A program made the translations under genes and the position numbers. Under the pieces are notes generated by a model, which searched no databases, was not told the DNA's origin, and saw only the letters and a program-made list of their open reading frames with translations. A stretch of 64,000 bases of DNA, taken from positions 10,067,001 through 10,131,000 of the forward strand of contig BRKX01000007.1 in the NCBI GenBank assembly GCA_026008535.1, in the 5' to 3' direction. Within the stretch, counting starts at the first letter, position 1; the number at the start of each line of letters is the position of its first letter. The stretch comes from Perilla frutescens. Taxonomy: Eukaryota; Streptophyta; Magnoliopsida; Lamiales; Lamiaceae. Below are positions 21,341 through 33,816 of this stretch, in pieces.

Positions 21341-22133
21341 GTGGGTTCAAATAGGAACCAATCCCCTCGTGAGAACCTAGGAACCAATCAAATTCAAGGA
21401 TTTTGATGACATGGCGGATAAAAAGGCGGTAGCATAGTTGTAAATATGTAAAATTCGAAATATAAGGGGTAATTCCAGATTTTTTTTTTATAAAGTGATG
21501 TCATCATCTTTTAAAAAATTCTTAAAAACTTTAAATAATCATAAATTACTCGTTTTTTATCCAATTTACGTAAAAAATATATCAAATTAAAGATTTTTTC
21601 ATGCTCTTTCATTTAAGATCCATAGTGCATATGTTTATTTGAGCAAAAATTGATGAAAAATATAAAAAACTTTTTTTCACGTATATTCAACTCGTAACTG
21701 TCAGACATTTGCTAATATGATATCACAATATTGCTCATATCTTGTGTTTATATTGCTAACATGAAATTTTTTATGCATGGCTTTGAATTTTAAGTTGCTT
21801 TCATGAGAAAATAGTTAAAGTATGAGTTATATATAGTTAAGTTCATAAACAATTATAATTTTATCAATGCTTAATATTATTTTGAAAACTTGTAATATTT
21901 GAGAATTTAAGTCATACTAGCATATTATTATTCACATATTAGCAACATGTTACTAACATATTAGCAAATTATTAGTCACATATTAGCAATGTGTATATTC
22001 TCTAACATATTAGCAATATGTTGTATGTATGAATGATGTTACACATGTTACACAATATTATTTTAAATGTAGTCCAATGTTATATGTGTGGTGTTTAATA
22101 CGTGTCAATTTAATATTATAATCTCGTCAAGTT
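21338..22133 (-). mobile_element. Foldback element copy A3, truncated, inverted
   Basis: Starts GGGGTGGGTTCAAATAGGAA immediately after (TA)n and follows the reverse complement of copy A1 from its right end until about CTCGTCAAGTTAGC, where similarity stops. The distal terminal repeat is missing. Confidence 0.8.
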
Positions 22134-22478
22134 AGCAATAATATTAACTCATTTTTATAAATACAAAACCAACCAATAATATTCTCTAAACCACAATTGT
22201 TAAGTAAATTCACACGTTAGGCATGTTAGAATTCCAAAACTAATACTAAAATAATTGGGAAAGACAAATGAAACTTTGTTCAATATTCAACCATCATTAT
22301 CCTATTATTAAATTGCAACATGCCGTTAAAAAATTATCCTTAACACATGAATAATTAATCCATCAAAATAGACATGAATATTCAATTCATAGCATCAACG
22401 TTCAACATAGGAATAGAAATATCAATAATCCTATAAGTATAGCAACATATTAGAATAATAAATTATACCCAATTATAA
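22134..22478. other. AT-rich intergenic sequence
   Basis: No gene or repeat recognised. Confidence 0.5.
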
Positions 22479-23420
22479 TGTAACGCCCTGATCCCGGAAG
22501 AATAGTGACAAGGGACCGATGCGCTACTGGGGGAAAGGGAAAAGGAGTTGTGGCATAAAAATAATCAAAGAAATAGGGTTAGTGCCCCAAACACTTGGGC
22601 AGCATAACCTCTATAACTGGAATTTAACCATGCTCTAAGGCGTCTTAGAAGGAACTCGAATGAATGATCAATCATCAAAGGGAACTTATCCCGCCAATTA
22701 ATTGTAAAGATAGATCTCAATAACAAACACAAATCATATTATGATTCAAACAATTGAAAACAAACTATATCTGAGTAAACGGAACAAGCGTAGAGCATCT
22801 TTATTAAGCTTAGGCAAAATATTTCCAAGTACTTCTTTGTTTAGAGTATCTAAGATCTCTAAATAACGCAAAAATAGTAAGCATATATCAACAAAAGACA
22901 GCCCCTGCCTCAGCTTTGTCATCTTTCAGCCTACCTCTCAACCTGAAAATATTTAGAAAAGATTTGGGCTGAGTACTAGTGTACCCAGTGGGCAAATTTT
23001 GAAAAACAGTTCGTAATCATTTTATAAATATGAATATTGTATCCACATAAGTATAACAATGGAAAGGTTTCAAAACTAAAAAGCATTCCATGTATACAAA
23101 GCATTCTTTTAACCTTACACGCTCTGTCTCAATTGTCCCTTCCTACAGTGTCTTAACTTATATACATGTCCTCCAGCCCAGCTGTCTAATAAAGGATAGT
23201 GTATACGGTCCCAAAGCTTAAAGGATCCGAACTCGAGTCTAGTTAAGCACTCAATGTTTTCGTAGGATACTGGCAAACACGAATAATGAGCTAAAATATT
23301 TTGATATAAATATTCATGCTTCACAGTTGATAAATAGATAAAAACTTGAGCTTATTAGTTGAACATAATTTGAGAAAAATATAGCCCACCTGGATAACCG
23401 ACAATCTTTCAAACTCTTGG
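22479..23420. repeat. Possible solo LTR of a Ty3/Gypsy element
   Basis: TGTAACGCCCTGATCCCGGA resembles the opening of many plant Gypsy (Tekay/Del-like) LTRs, and GGGCTGAGTACTAGTGTACC with CCAGTGGGC occurs in their middle. The far end is not defined and no target duplication was found, so the boundary is provisional. A 69-codon minus frame (23115-23324) is probably incidental. Confidence 0.35.
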
Positions 23421-23969
23421 TTGATCCCATTCAGGTTCTATTATATCTTCTGGGCCTACAACAATCATCATTGGCTTAGTTTAACTAAAGAGCCTCTATC
23501 AAAACTCAATTCCTAAGTTTAGTTTTTAAACTTGATGTTAGATTTCATTATTAATTAATTCTATATTTCCTATTAATTTGATATCATTTTTAACTTAGAG
23601 AAAGAAAATAGAATACATGTAGCATGCTTATACAATTATTATTTCATAAAATTGAAGTAACATAATTACTCGGAACACTATCTTCTAAATAGATGGTAAA
23701 TATTGTATTTCAAAATTAAACACTAATCAATTTGTTGCTAATTAATCACGTAAAAGTACAATCTAATTTTAATATATCTAAAAACAAAAGATTTATGTCC
23801 CTAAATAATTAATTTAGGAATCCTCGGCTAAATAGAAAATTTAATTAAAACTTATGGCTAAATTGATATTTAAATAATCTATTACTTAAGAACCAAATAT
23901 TTAAATATTACTCAAATACCAAACCTTTAAAGAAATCAAAATAGGGATGATATATGTATATATATAATT
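23421..23969. other. AT-rich sequence left of the Sirevirus
   Basis: No coding sequence seen. It ends with the TAATT target duplication at 23965-23969. Confidence 0.5.
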
Positions 23970-24872
23970 TGAAAAACAGTAATCCGTGCTTATATGATTT
24001 TTAGTTAACTGCTTAAAAACTGTTCTATGATATGTGTGGAACAGATGCAAGAACAAAAATAAATAAAGCAGTAAAAACGCACGAGATGGTAACCCAGTTC
24101 GGTTCAACCAACCTATTCTGGGGGGATTGCTCCCAAACTTGAAGTTTCGACTGTTACTCCTTCGAAGAGGGTATTAAGGATCTTACACATACAAGCCTCC
24201 TGCCTTATGTCGTCCGTTCTTCTCCTCGAACTCTTTCGCTAGCCGAAAGTTGTAAGATCCCCTCACAACCGTGACACTAGACTCTCTCTAGCTACCCACG
24301 ACTTCAACTTACAATATTTCCTGAGATTGCATACAAAACGGAATAAAAATCCCCTCACGTGTTTCACTCGAAAATACTCAAAACTAGTCTATCATGTTGA
24401 ACTGTTTAAGGAACAACTACTAGTTACAAAAATGACCACAAACTGATTCTAACACTAGAATCTAAACAAAATAAAAGTCACACCGATTGCTCCTCAATTC
24501 GGTCTTCATATAGGCGTCAATCTCCATCTGCCGCCAACATGGTAAGTAGTTTGTGGCTTTCCATTCATGTGTAGATACTTCCCAAGTGTAGGAGGGTTAA
24601 TTCAGCACCGGATCTACACCACAAGGCAGTAAAACGAATCTATTTTGACCTTCCAAACTGGTTTGGCGCAAGATCTTTCCAACAAGGAAACTGCCATAAA
24701 TAGAGTGTCCCTGGTTTTGTCTGGGACATACTCTGGAACAGTTCACCAACTGTTCTTCTTTTCTTGCACAGCAGAAAACAAAACTTCGTGGGACACACCC
24801 AGATACACTTGGTCGAACATATCTCGCCAATTTAACAACATAAATACTTAGTGCATGATGGTGGCACTAACA
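23970..24872 (-). repeat. Sirevirus 3' LTR
   Basis: On the minus strand it runs TGTTAGTGCC to CTGTTTTTCA. It pairs with 51577-52476, with frequent substitutions and small indels. The polypurine tract lies just beside it. Confidence 0.93.
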
Positions 24873-24890
24873 ATCTCCCCTTTTGGCGTT
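24873..24890 (-). promoter_or_regulatory. Sirevirus polypurine tract
   Basis: On the minus strand, CCAAAAGGGGAGAT directly precedes the TGTTAG start of the 3' LTR. This is the expected plus-strand primer site of reverse transcription. Confidence 0.8.
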
Positions 24891-25288
24891 TATGGTCAAC
24901 AATTATCATCACGATCTATACAACACTTGAATAACCTTCGCAGATCAACAATATATCAAAAAGTGATATATTTAAAAACTGTCAGAGACAGTTACAAGCA
25001 CACTCCCCCTGAATCTGAACTGGGAGTGCCTTCATCATGATCAGAGAATTGTTTCGCAATAGAGAACTGCATTATCAGCTGATCAAAAATATAATACAGA
25101 CCAACAAAAAATTAAAGTGGGGTAAAACAGCATCCCCAATAAATTGTTTGTTCAGCAGCAAACATAAAAACATGAGCACATGAGCGCACGCTCAACACAG
25201 CATAGGCCTTCACCAGCATCGGCCTTCTCCTTCACCATCAACTTTCTTCTCCCCCTTAATTGTTGCCAAAAATGGCAAACACCAATCT
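24891..25288 (-). other. Sirevirus 3' untranslated region
   Basis: Between the end of the extra ORF (25289) and the polypurine tract. No coding sequence seen; minus-strand purine-rich stretches occur. Confidence 0.6.
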
Positions 25289-27375
25289 TCAGACTGGGGA
25301 GGCAGCAGCATCATCAACATCATCGGCATCAACAGCATCAGCTGGCTTGTCAGCAACAGGGACAGCGGAAGCACTCGGCACATCAAGCGGCGATGCAAGA
25401 CCAAGAGCCCTGGCGCGGAGATCAGTCAGCAAGGCCTCCAGCTCTTGCTTCCGGGTTTTGAAAGTCCGAATTGACTTGTTTAGGAACACCACTTCACATT
25501 CTAAGGACTTTATGTGCCTGTCAAAGAAAGCAGATGTGACAGAAAAAGAAGCTGCAGATTTGTCTGGGACAGATGATGGCATAGATGCAGAGTGTTCAGC
25601 AGTATCTCGGGCAGGGACATCTGGAGCATGCTGGGAAGAAAAAAGTTTGTGGCTTATCGTCAGCGGCTGGGAAGCTGGAGCATACAAGTCATTGGCAGAA
25701 ACCACATCATGCTGAGCCATGATGATGCTAAAGATGAGGCCAGGATAGCCAACCGGTTGCTAGACACGAGCAGATTCAGCATAAGCAAAAACATTCTAAA
25801 AAATGATCAATCCAAGGTTGATCCCCTGTCGAGTGCCCACAGAGTAGAGCAACAAGGCCATAGGTTTGCCCACAGTCCAATCATGAGTACTGGGCAACCA
25901 ATTTCTAACAGCAACCTTGTGAAGTATCGAGTACTTCACACTTAGATAAGAAGCCAACAACACACATCCCGGGGGCCAAATAACCTGACTTCCTCCAGTC
26001 AATTCCGTCACAACCTCATTCAGATAAAAAATAAGAGCAGGAGCAACAAGATTCTCGCGTCCCAAAAACTTATTAATCACAGCAGGTGAGAATGCAATCC
26101 AATTACCACGCACAAAAATAGAGAAGGCATGCTCATACGAGGCATCACGCAGGCGCTTAGACAAGTTGGCATAAAATTCATGAACAACAGCAGTAATGAA
26201 TGGAGGTGCAGAGTAAGCAGACTTTTCCAAACGAAGATCATGTAACAGGATATCAACACCCGTTCCCTCTATATCAGACTTAATCATGCAACGCTCAGAA
26301 ACTAACGAGTGACCAACAACAATCTTGAATTACGATTGATGAAAAGCAGAGAGGAACTTACTAGAATCAAAGGCCTCCGAATCGAAATCGGATCTATCCG
26401 GGACAGACTCAGGGACATCCTCTGCTTCTTCGTCAGAGGGGGAAGGAGCTCTGGCTTGCTTCATCAGCGGGCGACGACATCCCGACAACAACCCCATCCT
26501 CTGCTCAGATATACTCCACGTAACGCGGCAAGCAGGAACAATATCAGGCTTCTTAGCCAAATCCTTTTTTCCAGAGTGCTTCACCGATTTGGGGGTTTTT
26601 GATGTAGACCCCTTCTTGGCAGCAACTTTCTTCGATTTGGAAGGAGGAACCTTCTTTGCAGCAACTTTTGCTAACACCTTCGATTTCAACTGGGCAATAG
26701 GTGTGTCATCTTCATCATCAGACACCGGAGGGGTGCTTGGATCATCTCTCAATTCCAACTTGCGTTTGGACCTGCGAGTTTTGGAAGAGAAAGCTTTCTG
26801 AGATGGTTGAGGTGGGATAGAAACATCCTCAAGAACAGGAGAATCTTCATCTGGAAAGGAGATATCAACATCTTCATCACCTTGACCTTGACCAAGGGTT
26901 TTATTGGCAGCAGGAGGAGACACATCACCAAGTGGAACTTGAATAGTGACAATGGGCGTGTCACTCACCACAGGAACAGCAGCAGAAATAGACTGAGCAT
27001 GAACAAATTTCAGCGCATTAAGAGATGCAGCAAATTCCTCAATAGAGGTAGGATCTTCGCCAACAGCAGGGGCGACGGCAACATCTTCAACAGAAGCCAA
27101 GGAGACTTCATTACCTCCAACATTCTCTATCACAGCCGCAATTGACGTATCCAAGATTTCCGCAGACACCATGGGCGGAGAGGATGGTACTTCAGAAACC
27201 CTAGGAGAGGGATGAACAGTGAGATCTGTCTTAGACACAGATCTAGGCGGCGACACAACAGAAGGTGCCACAGAAGTTGACACAGAAGCAGGAGCTTCAG
27301 GGAAAGCGACAGAAGGCTCCACAGCGGCAGGGACAGACGCAATTGAAGGCGTGAACACAATTGGTTGAGAAAGCT

Positions 27376-30300
27376 CACTACAAGAAAAAAGGTAATAGAC
27401 GGCGCGGAATCCGCGTTGTCTTTTAGAAAATTGAGCGTTGTCTACACCGGTGTTGTCTATAGGGACACGGTTAAAGACGACGTGGAAAACGCGTTGTCTA
27501 TTAAGATATAGACAACGGTCATGTGGTTAAAGACAACGTGGAAATTACGTTGTCTATCATGTTATAGACAACAGTCATGCGGTTATAGACAACGTGGAAG
27601 CTACGTTGTCTATCATGTTAAAGACAACTGTGGCATGGTTAAAGACAACGCGGAAAAAACGTTGTCTTATCATTAATAAACAACGATTTTGAACTGTTGT
27701 CTTTTTTTAAGCTATTTTTATTTTTTTAATAATTCCTATTTTGTTTATAATGTAGTGAACAACTTATAATATTTAAAACAATAACAAAAATATAAAATTA
27801 TGTTGAATAAATTTACATATATCCATAAACCAAAAACATGTCCAAGCAACAAGTATATTAATAAAAAAAAATATCCTATCAAACTAATTCGTCCAAGTAA
27901 CAAATATGAGGATTAAAAAATTACAAACTACATGCAGCTCTTCTGAAATTGTATAGACTTCATCTCCATTCTTCAAGTCCATTCATCCATTGGCTTGCAC
28001 CTTTACCCATTACCATTCTAGCAAAATCAACCACCCAACTTCTATCAAGATTTGACCAAAATGCTGCAATTTCCAAAAATTAAACCAATATTTAACACAA
28101 AAAATTCATCAAAAAGAAAATGGTGTTTAGAATATTGATACAGATACATAAAAATTATATAATACCAACTTACTAATTAACATGAGGTAGATCTCCCTGC
28201 AACACAAACTCAAAGGAATCCATCTCTTAAGAGTGTATATGTGAAACAAGCAGAGTATAAAAGTCAGAAATATACGTGAGAAAGCAAATACGTATGTCAT
28301 ACATCATTTTTTAGCCATTGCACGTTGTCTGTGACAAAAAAATAAAAATAAAAATGACATGGATATTTTCCAGTTTGACACTCTTATGTTCATTTACATC
28401 ATCAAGCATATTCTAAATTCCAAAATGTAACACTTGGAAGACCAATTAATTACAAAGAAAATTGGTAAGGAACCACTTACAGGAAGAGACTTCTCCAATG
28501 ACTGCCGCAAATTCATAATAACTAGGTGTTCAGAGCTAGCACTGGATCATTCATAAATAAACGTAGGTTGTAAATTAAGGTGCATAAGTTCCCTTTGTTT
28601 CTTCACCACAGGCCATCCTAAAAAATATTGTCAACATATGTTTTTATTTACTTAAATTTAATGCCCCCACTTTAATTTTCTCATAAGAGACCAACATGAA
28701 TTCTCAAGAGTTAAAAATAATATAACAAATTTCTTATCTTAGGGATTCATACAGTTATTTTTCTAACTGATTAACCCATCTAGGTTTAATTTAGCTGATT
28801 ATACGACTAAAAAAAAAGAATAAATAGGTACAAATCTAAATAAGAAAAGTCTTACCAGAAATTTGGCAAACGTCTTTAATGCATCCCAAACCATAGCTAA
28901 ATAACTTACAATTTGGATTCTACCACAATCATAGCACACTTGTCATTGCCACTGGAAATGAGCAAACAATACGAGAAAATAGATCCTTTTTTTCTAGTTT
29001 TGAAAATATCACAAGAATCTTTATTAATCTTCACGACTATAGAAAAGAAGCCACGAGTAATTCTTTAGTTTTCTTTCCTTGTTCTCGTTAGCAAATAAAG
29101 TTTTATTTATTGTGCTATACTTATACTTTTAGTGATCATAGCAATGCTTGGCAAAATAAACGAGTTAAAAGATTCTAACCTTTACATTGAGAAATTTACC
29201 AAGTTGGAAATCCACGATCTGTCAAACACAGATTATAAAGATAAGCTTTGGGAAATAGAAGATTAGAACACTCCGTTTTCAATTTATATGTTATAACTCG
29301 TATAAAACTTGAAGAACTAAATTTAATCTGGAACTAAATATGAAGCATGAACTAAATTTAAAACTTACATTGATTCAACAAATATGAAGCAAAAAAACTA
29401 AATTTAATCTGAAACTTGCATGAATATTGAAGTCAATCGTAAGGTACAGAGGTGAGAAGGAGCTTCCTAAGCTCAAAAACATGAGATGGTTGAGAGAAAT
29501 TTGAAACATCCGTGATTGTAAATATTAATCGACTAGATATACTAGTAGAATTGCTTTTCTAAGATGTCCTAAACAAGCTTACATTTCAACTTCTAGTCTG
29601 AAAAGAAAATTCACATTAAGTTAATAATTTTACACAGTTCTTAATGTAACCTTGCCTGGAGTTTCCAGAAGGGGTTGGTCGATTGTTGAGCTAATTATCT
29701 GCCCAGTAGTATGATCTTCAAGGTACTCATACCTGGGAGAAACGAAGAAGTAGTTATGCTTGTTAAGCCGATTGAATGTGAAGATAACTACAAGTTGAGT
29801 AGAGGAATTTTCCTATTAGATGCATTCTGATAATTATAATAGTCTAACTGAAGAAATAAATTAACACTAGACAATGACCCATAGGAGAAAAAATCAGAGG
29901 GAACCTTCTCTCGAGTGCAACAAGAGCGAACCTTCTCTCAACACACTAACTTGTACATATATCAAGCTATAAATTTCAATACCAGCTATATTTCTTAGCT
30001 TTCAATCCAACTATATATTCAACAATATTTAATCATGTGGTGTTACATCCAAATATCCACAAATGTAAAGATGAAAAAGCTGCAAGTTTAAATAATTAGA
30101 AATTTTTACCTCACAAAATCACAAAAGCCTAAGATATCTATGCTACAATTCTATTAAAAATAATCAGAAAGCCAATAATTTCATTTATGCGAATTTTTAC
30201 CTCAAAAATCATAATTTTTTTACGAAAGGCTTGACTAGGCCGTGAAGTTTTCCTTCACACCGAGAGAATGACCGAAGAAGGATGAGGCCTTGCGATGGGT

Positions 30301-30889
30301 TCGAGCATGTTCAACGCACTCATAGACTCCTTCTACTGCAGCGACGGTGAGGTATAGCGGCGATGAGGCGATAGAAAAGTCGAGGGCAGAGGGGACAATC
30401 GAAAAAGGCAATGATTCCAAATTCGTTCGACACGCTCACTGTCACTTTCACCGCAGCGGCGAGGGAAAGCGATGGCGAGGGGCAGCGGTGGTGAGGAAAA
30501 GCGAAGTGAGAGACATCACAGTTTTTCTACAGAATTTAAGGCTAAGGAATTTAGGGATTTACAGAGTTTAGGGATAAGGAAGCGAGAGACGAGCCAAGTG
30601 AAGCGAAGCGGCTATGATAAAGAATTTAGGGATTTACAGAATTTAAATAAAAAAAAATTAAAAAAATCGAAAAAACGCTTATAGACAACGTGATAATGGA
30701 GCACGTTGTCTACATCTGCATAGACAACAGAGATTTTTCCATTACAATTAAAAAAAATAAAAATATAATAAAAAAAGTGGTGATAGACAACGCATGTGCG
30801 TATACACGTTGTCTATTACGTAATAGACAACTAATTTATCAAAACACGTTGTCTTTCCCGTGTTGTCTATTACCCTTTTTCTTGTAGTG
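27376..30889. mobile_element. CACTA-1, non-autonomous En/Spm-type transposon
   Basis: Ends are CACTACAAGAAAAAAGGTAA and TTACCCTTTTTCTTGTAGTG, with a perfect 3-bp duplication GCT at 27373-27375 and 30890-30892. Both subterminal regions carry many copies of TAGACAACG and its complement CGTTGTCTA, the kind of repeats bound by CACTA regulatory proteins. The interior is AT-rich with no transposase. The 30235-30570 region is GC-richer with short frames, possibly a promoter or 5' UTR remnant. Confidence 0.95.
27960..28063 (-). pseudogene. Exon-like fragment inside CACTA-1
   Basis: On the minus strand a polypyrimidine-poor but plausible intron end, GGAAATTGCAG, precedes 34 open codons ending at TGA 27962-27960. 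The peptide contains SWVVDFARMVMGKGASQW and ends GLEEWR. It looks like the last exon of a plant gene or of the original element, but I do not recognise it. Confidence 0.4.
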
Positions 30890-31452
30890 GCTCCGCAAGC
30901 TGTCGTCGCAAGTCTTCAGTAGAAATTCTGGGTTTCTTGGCTTGAGAGGGCTTAGAAGAAGCAGCTTTGTCCGCCATTTGAGTTCGAACAACAAAATTCA
31001 AGCAAACACCACAGAGAGAGAACGGCTTGGAACTTTTGCAAAGATTCTGTCTCTTTTGAAAAATAAGGTTAAGACCTTGATTAGGAAATTGTAAAAGGAA
31101 ATTTCCTTTACTTACTTATTCCACACACATCACCCCGCAACTTGGTGTGGAGAAGTGGAATCGATCGTGGTGCGAAAAACAAGGCATTACTAGCCGTTAA
31201 AAAGTAACCGTTCCTCTATAGCAAAAACTGTCCAGGACAGATATTGGCACAACATTTCTCAGACCATATTAACCATGGTCATTTTATACTCTCTATACAT
31301 ACATCACTGACCAAGGCTATATAGAGAGTCTTCTCGCAGAGGAGAAGATTAGAGAACACAAAGACCCAAGGAGGATCTAAGTGTTTCAAACCTTGCACTA
31401 TCAAGTGTCTTAGTGAAGATATCAGCAAGATGTGCCTCTGTTGTAATATAAT

Positions 31453-32809
31453 TGATTGGTCCTAAATCCTCTATGTTTTAAGGGTGATTTTTAGTGTATT
31501 GTGCTAGACTAACTACCAATTGGATATATTTTGTGGATAGATTTGTTTCTTGAGTTTGTGCAGGTAGTTAGTCTCAATTAAAGGAAAAGAGGTGCATTTT
31601 GCAAAGTTATGGATCGGTGGTAAGGGCATACCAGTGAAACCGAATTTTTGCTGGACAGATCCAGTGGGCCGAGAAGTGTTTTGATGGGTCGAGCCCATGT
31701 TTTGAAGCCTCCAGCGGGCCCAGCGAGAGTTATCTAACTTTGAAGAGCTGGAGGCGGTTTAAAAGTGTCCAAATACAACAAGGATTCTATTTTGTTAATT
31801 ACCTAGTTTAGATAAGATTTAATATTTGTTTCCTATTTGGAGTAGAACTCTATTTTGGTAGCTAGATATATTAGAATTTATTCTATTCATGAGACAACAT
31901 CATCGAGAGAGCGCAGAGACGCAACATTATTCAGTTTTTATTCAGCTTTATTTTCGATTCATCGTGTTCAACTTTTACAACTCTGCGCGATCATACTGCT
32001 ACATGAAGTCTAGCTAATTTCCGCACATATCCCAGACGCGAATCAACGAAACTCTAGCGACTAACTGTGAGATCGAACTGCTCCATAATTCTTTTGAATG
32101 CATGTGTCTGCTATATCTCGTTTTTATTGTTGTTAATTGTTTCGTGTTTTCTAAGTAGTTGCAAATATTTAGGAACGCGAGATTAATTAGTAGCCAATTA
32201 AACCGGCCATAAGTAAACGTGGTTTAAGTTTAATCTGTGGTAAAACGGTTCTTGAAACCAGGGGATTAGCAGTCTAATTTTATCCTTCATGTGTCAGAGT
32301 TGGGTAGATTAGAATCGGGTTTCTCTAGATCACAAGGCTGTCGACTCATTAAAACCATAAGAGTGTCTCTTTACGTTTGTCAGTCGATTAGGGAATTAAT
32401 CGGTGAAGTGTCTTCCTGGTTAACGATAAAATACGGAGAAATAAGGACGTGTCAGTAAGTGTCTTCGGCGTCCATAACTGGTTGCATAATTTATTTGAAT
32501 TCATCTTTGCATCTGTGATCGGTTCGTTAGCTAGAGTGGAGTTATTTGCAGTCCGGGATATTTTCTTCATCATTGTCAATTTCGTTTATTGCCTAATTAT
32601 TTTATTTAATTTAGTTCTTTTATTTTGCTGTTCAAGTCAGTTCATAAAATTCGAATTTCCCTTGTTAAAGTTGGTTATACAGATTGGAAAATAAAAGTGA
32701 AACTCGCCGGTCCTTTGGGAGACGATCCTGCTCGCCGCTGTACTCTGCAGTAAGGGCATACCGACAGACCAGTCGGGACATTTTATTTTTGGTGTAAAAC
32801 GACGCACCA
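31453..32809 (+). repeat. Gypsy 5' LTR
   Basis: Starts TGATTGGTCCTAAATCC and ends GACGCACCA, 1357 bp. It matches 41748-43104 almost base for base. A TATA-like GATATATTAG occurs around 31862-31872. Confidence 0.97.
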
Positions 32810-32814
32810 AATTT

Positions 32815-32832
32815 TGGCGCCGTTGCCGGGGA
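32815..32832 (+). promoter_or_regulatory. Gypsy primer-binding site (tRNA-Asp type)
   Basis: TGGCGCCGTTGCCGGGGA lies five bases after the LTR. This sequence is the usual primer site of Athila/Tat elements, complementary to tRNA-Asp. Confidence 0.92.
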
Positions 32833-32913
32833 TCGGTTTCAAGCAGTGCTTATTTTTAATTTCCAATTTGTTATTTTACTTTTTTATTTTTCTTTCTTGT
32901 TTTTCTTTGGTGC

Positions 32914-33813
32914 ATGACCCGTTCTTCTGCAGAAAAGGATTTGGGATATTATTCGGAGCCGGAGCGGACTTTGCACAAATTGAAGAAAGCTGCAAAGAAG
33001 CCTAAGAAGCTGTTTAAATCTGAACGGCAGGGTTCGAGTTCTCAGCAGCAACCCGAAATGGCTGACAACATCGAGGATCGTGACAACCCGAACAATCGGA
33101 ATAATGAAGACCCACCCGCAGCTCAAGGGAAGAATCGTGCTCTAGCCAATGTACCAGCAGAGGCACCCGCACCGTTGATTCGAGAGCTTGGTCGCCATCG
33201 AAACAATCGACCTATCTGTGTGGTGCTGCCAACCATTGCTCGAAATGCAGAGATCAGGCCAGCTTTTATCCAAGTTCTTCCTAAGTTCAGTGATGCACCA
33301 GGAGAGAGTGCACATACACACTTGGCCGAGTTTGATTGGGTCTGCTCCACTCTGCGGCCTCAAGGCTTTACTGATGACAATCTGCGCTTGCTTACATTCT
33401 CTCATACACTGCAAGGCCGAGCCAGAGAATGGTTATTTGATCTTCCCCCAGCTTCGATTTCCACCTGGGACGAGATGGAAGAGCAATTTCTTCGGAAATT
33501 TTTCCCAGAGACTCGAGCAGCAAACCTTCGCATGGCGATATCTAGTATCAAGCAGAAGCAAAACGAGAGTTTGGGAGAATATTGGTCGAGATTTCAGCAA
33601 TTGTGCCGAAAGTGTCCAGATCATGGATTCACAGAGTTTCAATTATTCATCAGTTATTTCTATCGAGGCATGTCCACTTTCGATAGGAAAATTGTTGACG
33701 CTGCCAGTGGAGGTTCGCTTACAAATAAAACTCTTGCCGATGCCAAGCAGCTGATAATGGACATGGTATCTGGTGGGCAACAATATGATGATGAGGATGA
33801 AGGTCGCTACTGA
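32914..33813 (+). CDS. gag: Gypsy Gag
   Basis: ATG 32914 opens a 299-residue Gag beginning MTRSSAEKDLGYYSEPERTL. After a charged, disordered N-terminus, the retrotransposon gag core appears at about residues 140-240 (TFSHTLQGRAREWLFDLPPA, WDEMEEQFLRKFFPE, SFQ-type helices). The frame ends at a TGA (33811-33813), and the downstream gag-pol frame continues in the same register at 33814. Relatives usually read straight through into the zinc knuckle, so the TGA is either a single nonsense change (CGA to TGA) or a read-through point. It packages the RNA. Confidence 0.88.
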   Translation: MTRSSAEKDLGYYSEPERTLHKLKKAAKKPKKLFKSERQGSSSQQQPEMADNIEDRDNPNNRNNEDPPAAQGKNRALANVPAEAPAPLIRELGRHRNNRPICVVLPTIARNAEIRPAFIQVLPKFSDAPGESAHTHLAEFDWVCSTLRPQGFTDDNLRLLTFSHTLQGRAREWLFDLPPASISTWDEMEEQFLRKFFPETRAANLRMAISSIKQKQNESLGEYWSRFQQLCRKCPDHGFTEFQLFISYFYRGMSTFDRKIVDAASGGSLTNKTLADAKQLIMDMVSGGQQYDDEDEGRY

Positions 33814-33816
33814 CCT

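Larger units (their letters stand above)
25289..30977 (-). pseudogene. Sirevirus extra 3' ORF with plant-transposon domain, split by CACTA-1
   Basis: ATG 30977 opens MADKAASSKPSQAKKPRIST; after 29 codons the frame is split by CACTA-1 (27376-30889) and resumes in register at 27375. The interrupted frame totals 724 codons with three in-frame stops (26330-26332 TAA, 25796-25798 TAG, 25760-25762 TAG). The first half is Pro/Ser/Val-rich and then Lys/Ser-rich with nuclear-signal-like KRKLELR. About residues 340-520 hold a globular region (FYANLSKRL, FVRGNWIAFSPAVINKFLG) like the 'putative plant transposon protein' domain. The end has a coiled-coil-like stretch. It occupies the place of the env-like ORF of SIRE1. 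No clear transmembrane segment supports a true envelope. Function unknown. Confidence 0.8.

Noticed and set aside
30235..30684. Short ORFs in the GC-richer part of CACTA-1
   Set aside because: Both strands are open over the same stretch and no motif is seen; noted only as a possible UTR remnant.
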